DNA from: Diplonema papillatum
Lineage: Eukaryota; Euglenozoa; Diplonemea; Diplonemida; Diplonemidae
Assembly (NCBI GenBank): GCA_030068145.1
Contig: JAPJBO010001105.1
Coordinates: 1-64,000, forward strand
DNA: 64,000 nt
Direction: 5' to 3'
Of the stretch, positions 18,412 to 29,600 are shown piece after piece (the stretch's first letter is position 1; every line of letters begins with the position of its first letter). The notes beneath the pieces were generated by a model that saw nothing but the letters and a program-made list of their open reading frames with translations, did not search any database and was not told where the DNA came from. The translations under genes and the position numbers were made by a program.

Positions 18412-19284
18412 GGTCGTGACTACGAACTTCCCCCGCAACTCCCAGCAACGTTTGCAACCGTCAACGGCAAAGGCGACCCGATCTGGTGTCGCGTTAGAAC
18501 AATTTTCGCCGATGTTCACGGGTGCGCTGGAACCGAAGGTGCAGCCTTTTCGGGCAACCTTTTCGAGGAACAGTGTTGCCCGACCCATTCAAGTCAATCT
18601 CTCTTCAAGAACAGACGGTAAGGGACATGGATCGTCAATGCGTCACCGCTGCAGATATCTGCATCCGAGTTGCCGAGGCCGAGTTTTCACGCATTCCTGC
18701 ACGTCCGAAGCAACCTCGTCAGAGCAGCCCCGATGCGACTGTTCTATCAGGGAACACTTCCCCACTTTCAGTCCTTGGTTCTTCATTGAATATTCGCTAC
18801 TACGACCAAGAGTCTGTGCAAAAGACCTCTTCGGTGTCTGGCACAGGCACAGCGTAGCTGTTTCTGCAAGCTTGTACCACATTTGAGAGCCTAGCCGGAA
18901 TAGGAATGAGACCGCGCCCAAAACTTAGGACAGCAGAGATCACAAAACGCCCCGCCCCTGCATGCTCTGCCCCAAGATACTGAATGTAGAATATTATTAT
19001 TGTTCAGTGGGAGTTGAGATTCTCCGTCAAGGTGCTAGCCGCCGCCATAGGGCGGGCTATTGCCACAAGGAGGAGAGCCCGCAAAACAACGTGTCAACAC
19101 ACGCCTGCCAGGCGGTCTCGTCCGCCAGTCGAACGCCCCCGGCTGCGCCACCATCGGTGCAACAATCATCTTTGACCGGGCCATGGCTCGCTCCGCGCCC
19201 ACGGCGCAAGGACTTGCGCCCGCCGTAGTAGTACGGGCTAGTAGTGGGGCGAGCCTCGGAGAGATGGTCCCTGCACTCTAACTC

Positions 19285-19317
<33 letters not shown>

Positions 19318-19376
19318 ATATTATGCACAGCCCTGTCACGATACTACAAGATTACCCATTCGACGCAGCCCGACGC

Positions 19377-19429
<53 letters not shown>

Positions 19430-19490
19430 ATACTATGCACACCCCTGTCACGATACTACAAAATTACCCATTCGACGCAGCCCGACGCGC
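18290..19490 (+). repeat. Duplicated (TC)n-flanked segments
   Basis: The phrase ggagagatggtccctgcact followed by ctaactcg leads into (TC)n at 18334-18409 and again at 19286-19316. A third (TC)n tract is at 19378-19428. The two later tracts are each followed by the same 60-bp unit (atgcacagccctgtcacgat, tacccattcgacgcagcccg). Sequence between the duplicates (18410-18960) has short open frames on both strands but no recognised protein. Confidence 0.75.
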
Positions 19491-19719
19491 CCGGAGGCCC
19501 CAGATTCTCAAGCAAACTTTTACTTTAAACAAAAGTCAAAGCGAGCGGAATTTAAGCGCTCAGCCACGACGCCACGCTGTCTGTTGTGCGCACAGTCATC
19601 GGCGTTGACACTCTGCTTGGGGCTCGTGCTATGTACTTCGAAGGTTGATACAAAGTTTCGAAAGGTCAAAGCTTTTGGTGAACCCCGATGCACTTCAATC
19701 TTCGGTCAACAAACGTAGA

Positions 19720-19757
19720 CTCTAAAATCCCGGATTGCAAGCGAACTTTAACTCTAA
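19720..19757 (+). repeat. Dispersed 50-bp motif copy
   Basis: Reads tctaaaatcccggattgcaa then gcgaactttaactctaac. It is a diverged member of the family at 12319 and 15976. Confidence 0.55.
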
Positions 19758-20521
19758 CAAAAGGTGCCGGTGGTTGCCACCAGATGTATGCTCGAACTGA
19801 TGCCTTATGGCTTCAGTTTGACCCTGAACGGAACACACGGGGGAAAAGGTCATGTAGAAAGGCATAGCATGTGATCACATGTTGTATCACATGTTATCAT
19901 CATCACATGTGAAATGACTTGTAGTGCATCATCAGCATCAGTGGATGCGGCGTAGCATCTCTGGTAGGTGGTGCATCACTAGCAGTAGCACGTAGCAGCA
20001 TGCAGCGGTGCATCTAGCAGTAGCACGGTGCATGTAGCTGGTACATGCTAGTGGGTGTACGTAGCAGCAGCACGTATGCGTATATATGCACATTATTATT
20101 TCCGTATCAAGCCGGTCGTGCGGTTGTACTGCGCCATTCCCGGAAGACAGAAAGGAGGGTCGTGACCTTCGATGGCTTTCCTCTGTGCACCCACTCTTGA
20201 CAAGTAGCAACCCTTCCTCCCCATATTGAAATAAGATACCCCTCTCTCTCAGCATCGGGTATTGTTCCATTTTCCCTGAACGCAGAGTATTATGAAAGCC
20301 AGTTTCCGTAGGCACGAAAGTAGACTCGCTCCTTCTTTTAGAAGAAGTACCTGCCTGTTTAGAAAATATTCGAGAGGTTGCCAGTAGCGATTCACAAAGG
20401 GAGGAAACACGTGCTATAACCCGCACGAAATACGGATATATCTGGGGTTGGTGCCTGTTGCAAGAGCCCAACACGTTTTCAAGAACACGCTGCGTACAAA
20501 GGATAATCTTATTGCTGAAAG
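19758..20521. other. No gene seen; degenerate GCATC/AGCAGTAGC repeats
   Basis: From about 19865 to 20075 there are irregular repetitions of cacatgt, gcatc and agcagtagcac. The minus-strand frame over 19938-20525 (195 codons) crosses these repeats and looks spurious. Confidence 0.5.
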
Positions 20522-20746
20522 TCAACCAACTACTTTTAAACCCCGGAGAATCAAGCGAAGTTCAACTCTAAAAAACAAGACACAGACCCTTTGTCGGCAT
20601 AAAGCACCTGGCGGCGCCTCCCGAGCGGCTTGAGGAGACTGCCAGTTGCGATAGATCAAAGGAGGTAGATGTGCTGCAGCCCACACGAAACACAGGTAAA
20701 TCTGGGTTTAGTGGCGGGCGTAAGCGTTCAACAAAAAAGACCCACT
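20522..20746 (+). repeat. 50-bp motif followed by SINE-like copy D
   Basis: The motif (20522-20573: cttttaaaccccggagaatc, aagcgaagttcaactctaaa) lies directly before SINE-like copy D (20607-20746: cttgaggagactgccagttg through gtaagcgttcaacaaaaaag). This is the only place where the two repeats are adjacent. Confidence 0.7.
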
Positions 20747-20904
20747 TTGTAGTTGTATTGTTTTCTCCCCCTCTAGCCTCCTTCGAAATGAGCACAAGGC
20801 AGTCCCTCGAGTATTTTTCAGCAAACCGAAAATTAGTTGACAGCGTGCTGACGTGCAACTAGCAGGTGAGGACCGCAGGTGCGCACAAACAAACCAGGGG
20901 ATTA

Positions 20905-21685
20905 GTTTCCGTTGCAGATTTAGACCGACGGTCTAAATCTGCAAACCGGACTTGGCCGGGGGAAAAAAAAAATGTTCAAAAAACGGTGTTTAAAGTAAAT
21001 ATAGGCGGGGGGTGTGGTGGTTTAGCAGTGTGCTGAAGGTGCTGGAAGGCTGCTGAGCCTCCGCTGCTGAGACCCAGCCGCTGTTCAATTGTGTTCAGCT
21101 TCGGGTCGGCAGCCACTGTGCTTCATTACCGGGCCAAGGTCCTGTTGTAGTTGAGTATCCACACACGAGCTAAGAGTTGCCCACACATGACGAAGGGGGG
21201 CGGAGTTATTTTTGCCCAAATTTTCCGTCGCGCCTTCGGCGCGATGTTGCTAAAAATAACGCTAAAAATGTTGTTGTAAGCACGGCGGTGCACACCAAAA
21301 CCGTGGACCTATTATCATAGGAATCATAGGAAAATAGGTCCCCAGGTCACCCCCCTTCAGCTGCCTGACGAGACTGTCTGTTTACGATTTTGACTGTTTT
21401 TGGAGCGCGTCCAACCCCACAGGGAACCCAGAAGCATTCGGAAAACCCCGAAAAGCTTGATCCAGGCTGGTGTACGTTGAAAAAATTCCCGCAAAATGTG
21501 TCGCCAAACTGACGGGGTGACCATAATTGACCCATAAAGGACCCATGAAGACCCCTCTTTTGCCGAACGAAATTGTGGAGATGTGTCGGCTCCGCCCCAA
21601 GACGCCGTACATCGGCGAAAACGGCACCGAAACACCGCCCAAAACCACCCCATAGTAACGGTCTAAATCTGCAAACCCCGGAAGC
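20905..21685. repeat. Region bounded by repeated tctaaatctgc sequences
   Basis: A near-perfect hairpin (gcagatttagaccg / cggtctaaatctgc) lies at about 20917-20943. The phrase cggtctaaatctgcaaacc recurs at about 21658, so the region may be a small mobile element. A second GC hairpin, CGCGCC-TTC-GGCGCG, is at about 21230. No transposase-like frame is seen. Confidence 0.4.
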
Positions 21686-22484
21686 CTTCAAACTAATACC
21701 CTGAAACAAACAAACAAAAAAAAAAAAACGCACCCCAACTTTTTTTCTTCCGCGCTCCAGCACGTGCGGGAGAAAACAGTCCAAAAGGTATCTGTCGTTT
21801 CATCTTTCGCGGCCCTAAGCGCCCCTGACGGCGGCAAACTGGGCCGGTGCAGGCGTTCAACAAAACCGTTAGTACTGATGTACTGAAGGGAGCACTCCGG
21901 AGAACACGCTCCAGCGAGCGTTATGTTCGTGTTCGGGTCAGTCTTTGTGCTGTTGTGTATGCGGCATGCTGGTGAGTAGCAAACTATCTTCTGACCTCGG
22001 CCTTCGTGCCACATTCTCAGTGGGTGGTTCGAATGGCAAAAACTTTAACTCCAAAAAGTCCCGACCGATGCATCCAAAGGAACCCCCACAGGAATTCGAA
22101 GCTCATGCGAACAGTGTTATTTCGATGGTCAGAACTTCGGAAGTACATGCCCCCTTTTTGAAAGCGAGAAGGTCTCATCTCTCGTGTTTTACAAGGGGGA
22201 CAATAATCTGACCTGCACCTCCTTGTGGTGTCCCTTGGAAACGTGGTGAACGCGCGGCCGACGCAGGCAGTCTTTGATTATGTTTCCTTGCGAGCGTCCG
22301 TCTTGCGGATCGTGTTCTCCGGGAGTATCCTTGTTGGTTGCGATCCGAGAGAGAAAACAGCAGCTTCTTTTTCTATTCTTGCATATCAGGCCTGCATGCC
22401 CCATCAAAAGCATTCGAAAAGAAAACAAACGAGCGTTTTACCACCTTGCGCGGTGTCACGGGATGTTTGGCAGCCGCTGCTAAA

Positions 22485-23162
22485 CAGTGCATGTTAATCC
22501 ATGTGGTTCATGTACTTAAAAGAACTCAATGCTAAACAAGGCGACCGGCGGCATGTTGCAGCCGCGGCCACCACCAGTCCAACAAGACGAACGTCCAGTC
22601 AACCCCCGGACGCAGCAAGAAGAAGAGGCCCTCCTCACCCACCCAGGTGAGTGTACAGCGGGAAACGCCAGTAGGAAAGCGAGCGGCGCGAGCGCCGCTC
22701 GCGGCAACGAAAAAGGAAACAGCGTCGACCGGACGGGCAACCAAGAGGCCGCCACCAACGCCAGGAACCAGCGAACGACCAGCGCGGAAGAAGAGGGTGC
22801 TCGGCACCCCGAAGGAAGGCCCGATCGCCGGCCGCAAGCGGAAGAAGACGAAGGCGACCACCCCCGACTCAGGGGTGCATCGAAGGAAGAAGAAGGTACC
22901 GAGGGCAAGCAGCTCTCAGAAACGACCGGGGACCACGGGCACACCAATGCCCTCGAAAGTGGAAAACGGGCACTCCTGCCCGCCATCGTACTCGCCGACT
23001 CAGTCTTTGGAATCGCAAGAAAGCCAAACCCCGCTAGCTCCACAAATGCTCGACCTTGACGACGCAATGGCAGGTGACGACGTCATCCGATAACCTGACT
23101 TTCAAGGCAGTGCATGTTGATCCGTGTGGTTCATGTACTTAAAAGAACTCAATGCTAAACAA
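22485..23162 (+). mobile_element. Cassette bounded by 55-bp direct repeats, copy 1
   Basis: The sequence cagtgcatgttaatccatgt ... ttcatgtacttaaaagaact ... caatgctaaacaa stands at 22485-22539 and again at 23108-23162, bracketing one basic ORF. The same repeat and the 3' part of the ORF recur at 57188-57515 with very high identity over about 225 bp. Direct terminal repeats this short would be unusual for an LTR element. A local duplication of a repeat end is the simpler alternative. Confidence 0.65.
22536..23093 (+). CDS. Basic, disordered ORF inside the repeated cassette
   Basis: The frame is open from the stop at 22533-22535 to TAA at 23091-23093. No ATG starts it, so it may be an exon or a 5'-incomplete ORF. 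The first two thirds are rich in Lys/Arg/Pro/Thr with nuclear-signal-like clusters (GRSKKKRPSSP, RKKR, GRKRKKTK). The last third is acidic and Ser/Gln-rich (SYSPTQSLESQESQTPLAPQ, then MLDLDDAMAGDDVIR) and is conserved at 57303-57453. No known family is recognised. Confidence 0.45.
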   Translation, partial: TRRPAACCSRGHHQSNKTNVQSTPGRSKKKRPSSPTQVSVQRETPVGKRAARAPLAATKKETASTGRATKRPPPTPGTSERPARKKRVLGTPKEGPIAGRKRKKTKATTPDSGVHRRKKKVPRASSSQKRPGTTGTPMPSKVENGHSCPPSYSPTQSLESQESQTPLAPQMLDLDDAMAGDDVIR

Positions 23163-23704
23163 ACATAACGCGGGCGGCGCCGAAGCTTTACCAGCTTCGG
23201 CTGACACCATTTGCGCACTTCACCATGGTTAAGAAGACGACTGAAAGCACAGACACGAAGATAGCTCAAAGCATTTGCAAAATAACACGAAAAGCCTCTA
23301 GGCAAAAACCCGTTTTCACATTTCTTCCAGAAGCGCATCTATTTGCCCCATCCCGTGTGAGCAAGAGCGATAAAAAACGGGAAACATGCAAAGAGCGAGC
23401 TTCCTGGTTACTTGATTTGCATCCCCTCACTTTTCTTCCGCCCAGTCTTTTGAATGGGTTCGTCGCAGGTCACAAGCCTGGGATGATCCGCAATGGTTCG
23501 CATGCGAAAACGAGATGTCAGCAGATGCTCATTTTTTAGATCTGGTCCGTGGAGAGAGAAAAAAGAGGAGGAACAGACTGTGGAATAATCAAGCTCGAAC
23601 GCGTTCAAAAATGGTGCTGCATGGTGCTGCGTTGATAGTGTTTGATGCAGGCACAGCTATTGGAAGGCAGTCTAAAGAACTGGGTGGACGGGTCAGAGTG
23701 CGCC
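23163..23704. other. No gene seen
   Basis: A short palindrome (ccgaagctt-tacc-agcttcgg) lies at 23180. Otherwise nothing is recognised. Confidence 0.4.
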
Positions 23705-23868
23705 TGCTATTCCCGGGAATAGCGGGGCAAGAGTGCACCGGCTATTCCTGGAATAGCGGGGCATTACAGTGCTCCTGCTGTTCCCGGGAATAGCGAGGCA
23801 CCAGAGTCGCTGACTATTTCCGAGAATAGCGGGGCATGAATGGGCCGGCTGTTCGTGGGAATAGCGGG
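23705..23868 (+). repeat. Tandem palindromic repeat
   Basis: Five units of roughly 38 bp, each carrying the palindrome gctattcccgggaatagc (or a one- to three-base variant) followed by ggggca and a variable spacer. The next 60 bp (23880-23935) contain short taccgg/gtacctgta repeats. Confidence 0.85.
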
Positions 23869-23935
23869 TGTGTGTGTGTGTACCGGAACCCGTACCTGTA
23901 TTTGTACCGGTACTGGAACCTGTACCTGTAGCCAC

Positions 23936-26682
23936 CTGGCGTACTGTACCGTTCGAAGAGAACGCCCCATCGGCTCCGCTTGGGTTGGGCGTGTGGTGGT
24001 CGGGAGACGAGGACCTGGACATGTGTGCACGTGCCGAAGTCCTGTTCCGAGCATGAATCTTGGCTCGATATATAAAGCTAACGATCTTCTTCCCCGCAGA
24101 GACTGGGGACGAAAAAAGCTCTTGGCGTAGCGTGATAGTGCACTATGTGGTCGTGCAGTGGGTGGGTTGGCATGGACAGGGGAGCTGAGGTGTCGATATT
24201 AGTCCACACATCTTCAATTTCGGCGCAGCCAACATCACTGAGTATGTGGCAGGTTCCTCAAAGGGGGTTCGCAATACCTGCTGCTTTCCATCAAGGTCAC
24301 CAGACCGTCGCCACAGACTCACTGCATTCTACCTTCAGACTATTACGGCTCGTTGCGCGTCCTGTCAAGTCCATCGGAACTGCATAGATTTGCCGCTGTT
24401 TTTCACGGTATATCGCTGTACAACACGGCTTACAAGAAAGGATGGACCAGCTTAACCGTGCGCATGCAAGCAAACAAGATCATAGTATCTGTCTAACGCG
24501 CAGAAAACATGGACCACGCCCATCACACTCTAGCAAACCAGCAGCCGTAACAGGCAGAGGTTCCTAAGCGTACTGACGCAAGACTGTTGCAGTACAGTAC
24601 TCTACACGCATAATTCTCCAGCATTTGCTTCCGGCAGGTGGGCCAACCTAGTTTCCTGGGTGTCGTTGAGGAAGAAGAAGACGCCAAAAGACGTTCGCTC
24701 AGAGTCCACCTCTTTTGTTTATTATTGACAGAAGTACCGTGCAAGTCCCAGCTGCACCGCATTGAAAAGCATTTTTACACCCACTCCGATTGGAACGCAC
24801 GAGAAGTCAAAGCCTTTAAACTCCGGGGGTGTACATTTGCAAAGCTGAAGCTTGCGGAATTGGCGGAATTGCATCACCCGGCGCGGAGTACGTGGCTTGA
24901 TTGTCTCAACACGGGAGGTTTTAACAGAAGTAAGCAGGGCTTACGCTCCACGTGTGGAATTTCCACACGTTAATTTTTTTTGGATTTTCTTTCCCCCACG
25001 TGTGGATCCACAGGTACCACATGTGGATTTTGATTTATTTTTCCCCCCCACATGTGTGGATCCACAGGTTGAGGGTGTGCCTAGGCCACAAGTCGCCAAG
25101 GCCGCACAGCCACGTGTCGCCAAGATAGTAGTGATACAATTCTTACGGTAACAAGCTTGCTTGTCTATATCAAAAAGTGTCGGACGGCAGCGTGCTGTGT
25201 TAAATCACTCAAAACAGGGTTTACACACGTACGCACAAACAAAGGGGGAAACGTTTTTCCCCTCTAACCTTGAGCGTCCACATGTGGACCACACGTATTT
25301 TCTCTGAGACCGAAAACGGAGCGTAAGCCCTGGAAGTAAGACTGTTGAGAGCTCTCTCTCTCTCTCTGATGATTTTTGCGCGGAGGGGCATGGCCTCTTC
25401 CGATGGAGGAGTGATTCGTCAGGGTTGGCTCCGCGTACGCGGTGTGCAGGTGTTGTTGCGTTGCTTCCGCCTACAACACTGCTCCGCCGAGACATTCTAC
25501 CTCCCCCCTTTCTTTTCCCGTTCCGCATCGCTTCTCCGTTGCACTTTTCTCCGTTTCGATCCCGTACGTAGGAAGGCCAGAGATGAGAAACCAATATTCC
25601 ATAATAAACACACGCACCCATGACAAGAAACAAGCAGAAGATGAAAGAACCCTGCAACAAACCCGCTTTTTCTCCGCCCTTCGGCATGCACGAAGGTCCT
25701 CCCCGCGCACAAGTTTGCGAAGGCATGCCCCCCCCCCATTGCGATGGGTCTCTCGCCCTATTCCAGCTCTGACGAACCAACGCACCAACGGTCCTCCGAA
25801 GCTGGTTGTTAAGAAAAACAAGCAGGCCAAAAACCCCAGATTCAAAACAGTGTCGGTGAAAGGTGGCCACATTGCATCGCAAAATCGCTGTAAGTGCCAG
25901 CGGTCTAAAGAGGTGCACTACTGTGATCTGGCAAATATCAGTGAAGGGAACGGTCGTAGGCCCGGGGCTTCTACGAACGTACCTGACTCCACACAAGAGA
26001 GAGGTTCCGTGTTGAACATCCGTCTCGACCAGACACGTCGGTTGTGAAGAAGATGTCGCGACCGCAGCCCAACCCCGGTATAAGGTGTAGGAGCACCCTG
26101 ATTCGCTTTGCGTCGTTTGTTTCGCCTTGTACCGCTGACTAGAAGCTCCAACAAGTCCGGTACCGATGGGGCTCAACCAAGTCTGGGTGGACCACGTTCG
26201 CAGTTTTTTCGACCACCAGTCGGCCCAATTATGCGAACAGGAGGCCGCGTCCAGGTGCGAACTGCAATCGGGGTACGACGAAGGCGAGCGCGATCGCAGT
26301 GCCGTCGCATGAGTACGTGAAGCGGTGGCTCTCATCAGTCCTTGAAGTCCGGTGCTATGTGGAGCACACGCCGTCGTCCTCGTGCCACTTGCGGTACACA
26401 AGCCATCATCCTTAAACAGGTGGAGGGGTGGTGGGTACAGGCTGAGCGGCGGCGCGAAAAAGAAGCAAAAAAAAAGAGAAAAAAACGAAGAAGACAAACA
26501 AGCAGCCGCCCTAAGGACTCCCACTCCCACGCACACTCACACACACACACACAAAGCACACACATTTCTCACCACCACCACCACCACCACCACCACCACC
26601 CTTTTCCTTCCACTCTTAAAATTTCACTCGCAACGGAGAGTTGGAGCGGCAGAGGCGGGGGGCGGCGGCGCGAGCGGCGACA
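23936..26682. other. Gene-poor stretch before the guanylate kinase gene
   Basis: Around 24950-25070, three copies of the palindromic phrase cacgtgtggatccacagg, or cacatgtgg variants, stand close together. A minus-strand frame of 443 codons (25205-26536) is present, but composition is poor in conserved-looking motifs and it crosses A-rich, CA and CAC runs. (CA)n and (CAC)n tracts at 26538-26600 are the immediate upstream region of the next gene. Confidence 0.45.
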
Positions 26683-29600
26683 ATGCAGCAGCGTTGTTAT
26701 GCTTGTGGCTGCACGTGCGCTGCCGTGAAGGCAACGGACTCGCGGCTGGTGTCCCCTGTGAAGCCGTTCACCTTCGACGAGCGGGAAGCGTACGCGGAGC
26801 CCGGCTCGGCGGAGTACAGCAAGATCCCCGTCATCATATGCGGCCCCATGGGTGTCGGCAAGACCGCTCTCCTTCAGCGGCTCGTCGCCGACTGCAGCAG
26901 CCGGGTCAAAGCTTGCGTGTCCGTCACGACGCGGCGGCCTGAATCGGTATGCGATTTCTCTGCCCGCATAGATCGAAGCTCGATTTGATCGTCTGGTTGG
27001 CAACTTCCAAGTTCACATCCAGATCCCGTGTCTCCAACCGGGTCAGTACGAGTCCGAATGGACCGGCGGGCCTAACGCACTGAGGAGCCTTGTTGTTCCG
27101 AGGGTTTGAGCCTTGTGGCCGGTTCCTACGGTTATCTCATGGTTCGGCTCCACTCGAAAGAGTGGGGTTAGATCAAAGTCCCTAAACCAATGAGTGGGAA
27201 AGTTGGCGACCCCCCGGATCCTCAATAACGTTTTACTCCAAGAAAAACAACACCCGTGGGACCAGCTGCTCGTAACGAGCACGCGAACTCTTGTTTCGCG
27301 GGTTGAGAATCTCCCACCAATACCAGGCCATGGTTTGTGGGCACGCGGCGCTCAGGAATAAATCAGCTTGGAGGGTGCCGGTAAATCTGGGGTTAGTAGA
27401 CCCGAGATGTTGTGTAGTCCCGTATCGCGGACTTGGGGTCGGGTTTGTACTGTCTTTTCAAAACAATTCAATCATCGACAGGCGCTGCTGACGAAGTATC
27501 AACACGTCGACAAAGCGACGATGCGGATGATGATCGACAACGACCAGTTCTTCCAGTGTTACAAGCGCCCCGTGGGAGGCGAGTACTATGCTGTGACGAA
27601 GGCAGAAATCGAGTCGATCCAGGGCCAGAACCTGACGCCCGTCTTGGACCTGGACCACAGGGCAATCAAGCCGCTGTTGCGGAAGAACAGAGGCAGGTTG
27701 CGGTTTGTCTACCTGACCGCGACTGAAGACGAGTTGAAGAGCCGGCTCGGACAGAGCAACCTCATGAAACGGGTCAGTCGGCAAGACATGCAGGATGCCC
27801 TCACCTCCGCATCGAATGGTACTGCCAGCTTTTTCATTTCGCCGTTCAAGATGTTCAAGGCGCAGGTGGGCAGGGGGCTGGGGTAGAAAGCTTCCTGTAT
27901 CGAGCTTAACTAACGTACCTCATGCTGGAGCCAGGGTTCCATTCCGCTGCCTTTCCGGTGGGCTCTTGGTAGCAGACCCGCTGGCATGCAGTCTTCATAA
28001 CGGCGGCGTTGCGCGCTGCGAAGTCGTCCATAACACGCCAGTCCGTGGATTCTCGCCAGGTCTGCTTCGGGTCGTGGGGTCGAGCCGACCTTCCTCGGCA
28101 ACCCCTCGGGCCTACACACCCGGAAGAATCCCGTCACGGGGGAGACAGGCATTATGGCCACCCGTCAACGCACGCCGCGTGTTAGATATCAAGCATCATT
28201 TTCAAACCCCCGATTGACGCTACCTGGAAGCACCCAGAGGGGGTCAGTGGTAGTTGCCCAAATCTTTCGTTCTCTCATTTTCTGTTGAGCAACAGCTACA
28301 CAAAAACACTCTAAAAAAACAACTCCACAGGGGAGCGAGCGGGTTGCTTGGGAAAGGGAGGCGGGGGGAAGCAGCCGGGGGGCAAAGCAGAGGGGGGAGC
28401 AACCGCCGGCGTCAGAGGTTCAGTCTTTTTTGTGTCAGAACTGCAACGTTGGTACGACGAATTCGTAGTTGAATCAGAAATCTCGAGCAATTGGAAAGGA
28501 AAAATCACTGTTCCCCTCGGCTCAACTGCAGTTGATCGAGGGTGACATCAATCGCACTTATCGGTGGATGTTTTGGCTCTTGGAACGATGAAGACCGCGG
28601 CCAGACGTGATAGTCCGTAGTAGGAATTGGCGTACTACATGTAACTTACTAAAGCAGGTGAGTTCCGCTAGTGCGCATAATAAGCAAGGTTTTGGTGCTC
28701 ACGATTGCCGGAGTCGTACCTAGCGTAGCCAACTGCGTCCACGCGAAGAACAAGATTCTGTCGTGTTATCATTCTTATCATCAATGGTCACCCGATACCG
28801 ATCGTCCGTTACTCTGTGTATCAGTGCGAGCCCGAACTTCGGGCATATTGTTTCTCGTTTGCACTTCTTCGTGCTAAAACGTCGTACAACTGGCCGAGGG
28901 TGCTGTTTCAAATGTTCACTGGCCGTCGTCGGGTCTTCTTGCGAGCGTGTCCAGCATGCTCTGTTGAAAGAGTGTCCGAAGCAATGTCTTCTGGCCTTTT
29001 CGATGTAGATGGTCGGTAGAAAGCCACCCTTTTTGACAGATCAAGTTCTCGAGTACGTGAAGGACAGTCTCTGCAAGCCTGAAGACCTTGTAACCGTCCC
29101 GAACCGCGACTTTGACGTCAGTTACGAGATACTGAAGACCTTCGTCCTCACCGGAGAACATGTGTCCATGGAAGTTGCCGCCGAAAAACTTGAGGTATGC
29201 GCCATCGTTTGCTTATTTCTACACCTTTCTACCTTTTGCTGCGTTGTCTCTCCTTCCTCGGAAAAGGTCAGCGCGTAGAGATGACTATAATAAAATCTGC
29301 AGGTGCCCGGGACTGCGCAGAGGCGTAACTACCTTTCTCCCTCTCTCCTTCTTCTCCTTCTTCTCCTTCTTCAAAGAGGCTTTGTTGCCAGCATCAGGTC
29401 AACACGCATGAAAGGCAAAAAAGGTTCTGCCCGTCATTACGTCAAGACCGCTTTGTGACTTGCATGCAGTTTTGATCTACACGAGACACGACTCACAGGC
29501 GCCCTCGCCCCTGCACGGGGTCACGATTGTAGTGGAACCGTCTGGCATGGGTGGCTCGAAGCTGATCAACAGGCTGCGGGAGCACTCCGACGTCGGAGTC

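Noticed and set aside
25205..26536. 443-codon minus-strand frame
   Set aside because: It spans CA, CAC and A-rich runs as well as palindromic repeats, has erratic composition and no recognisable motif. Such length can occur by chance in this base composition.
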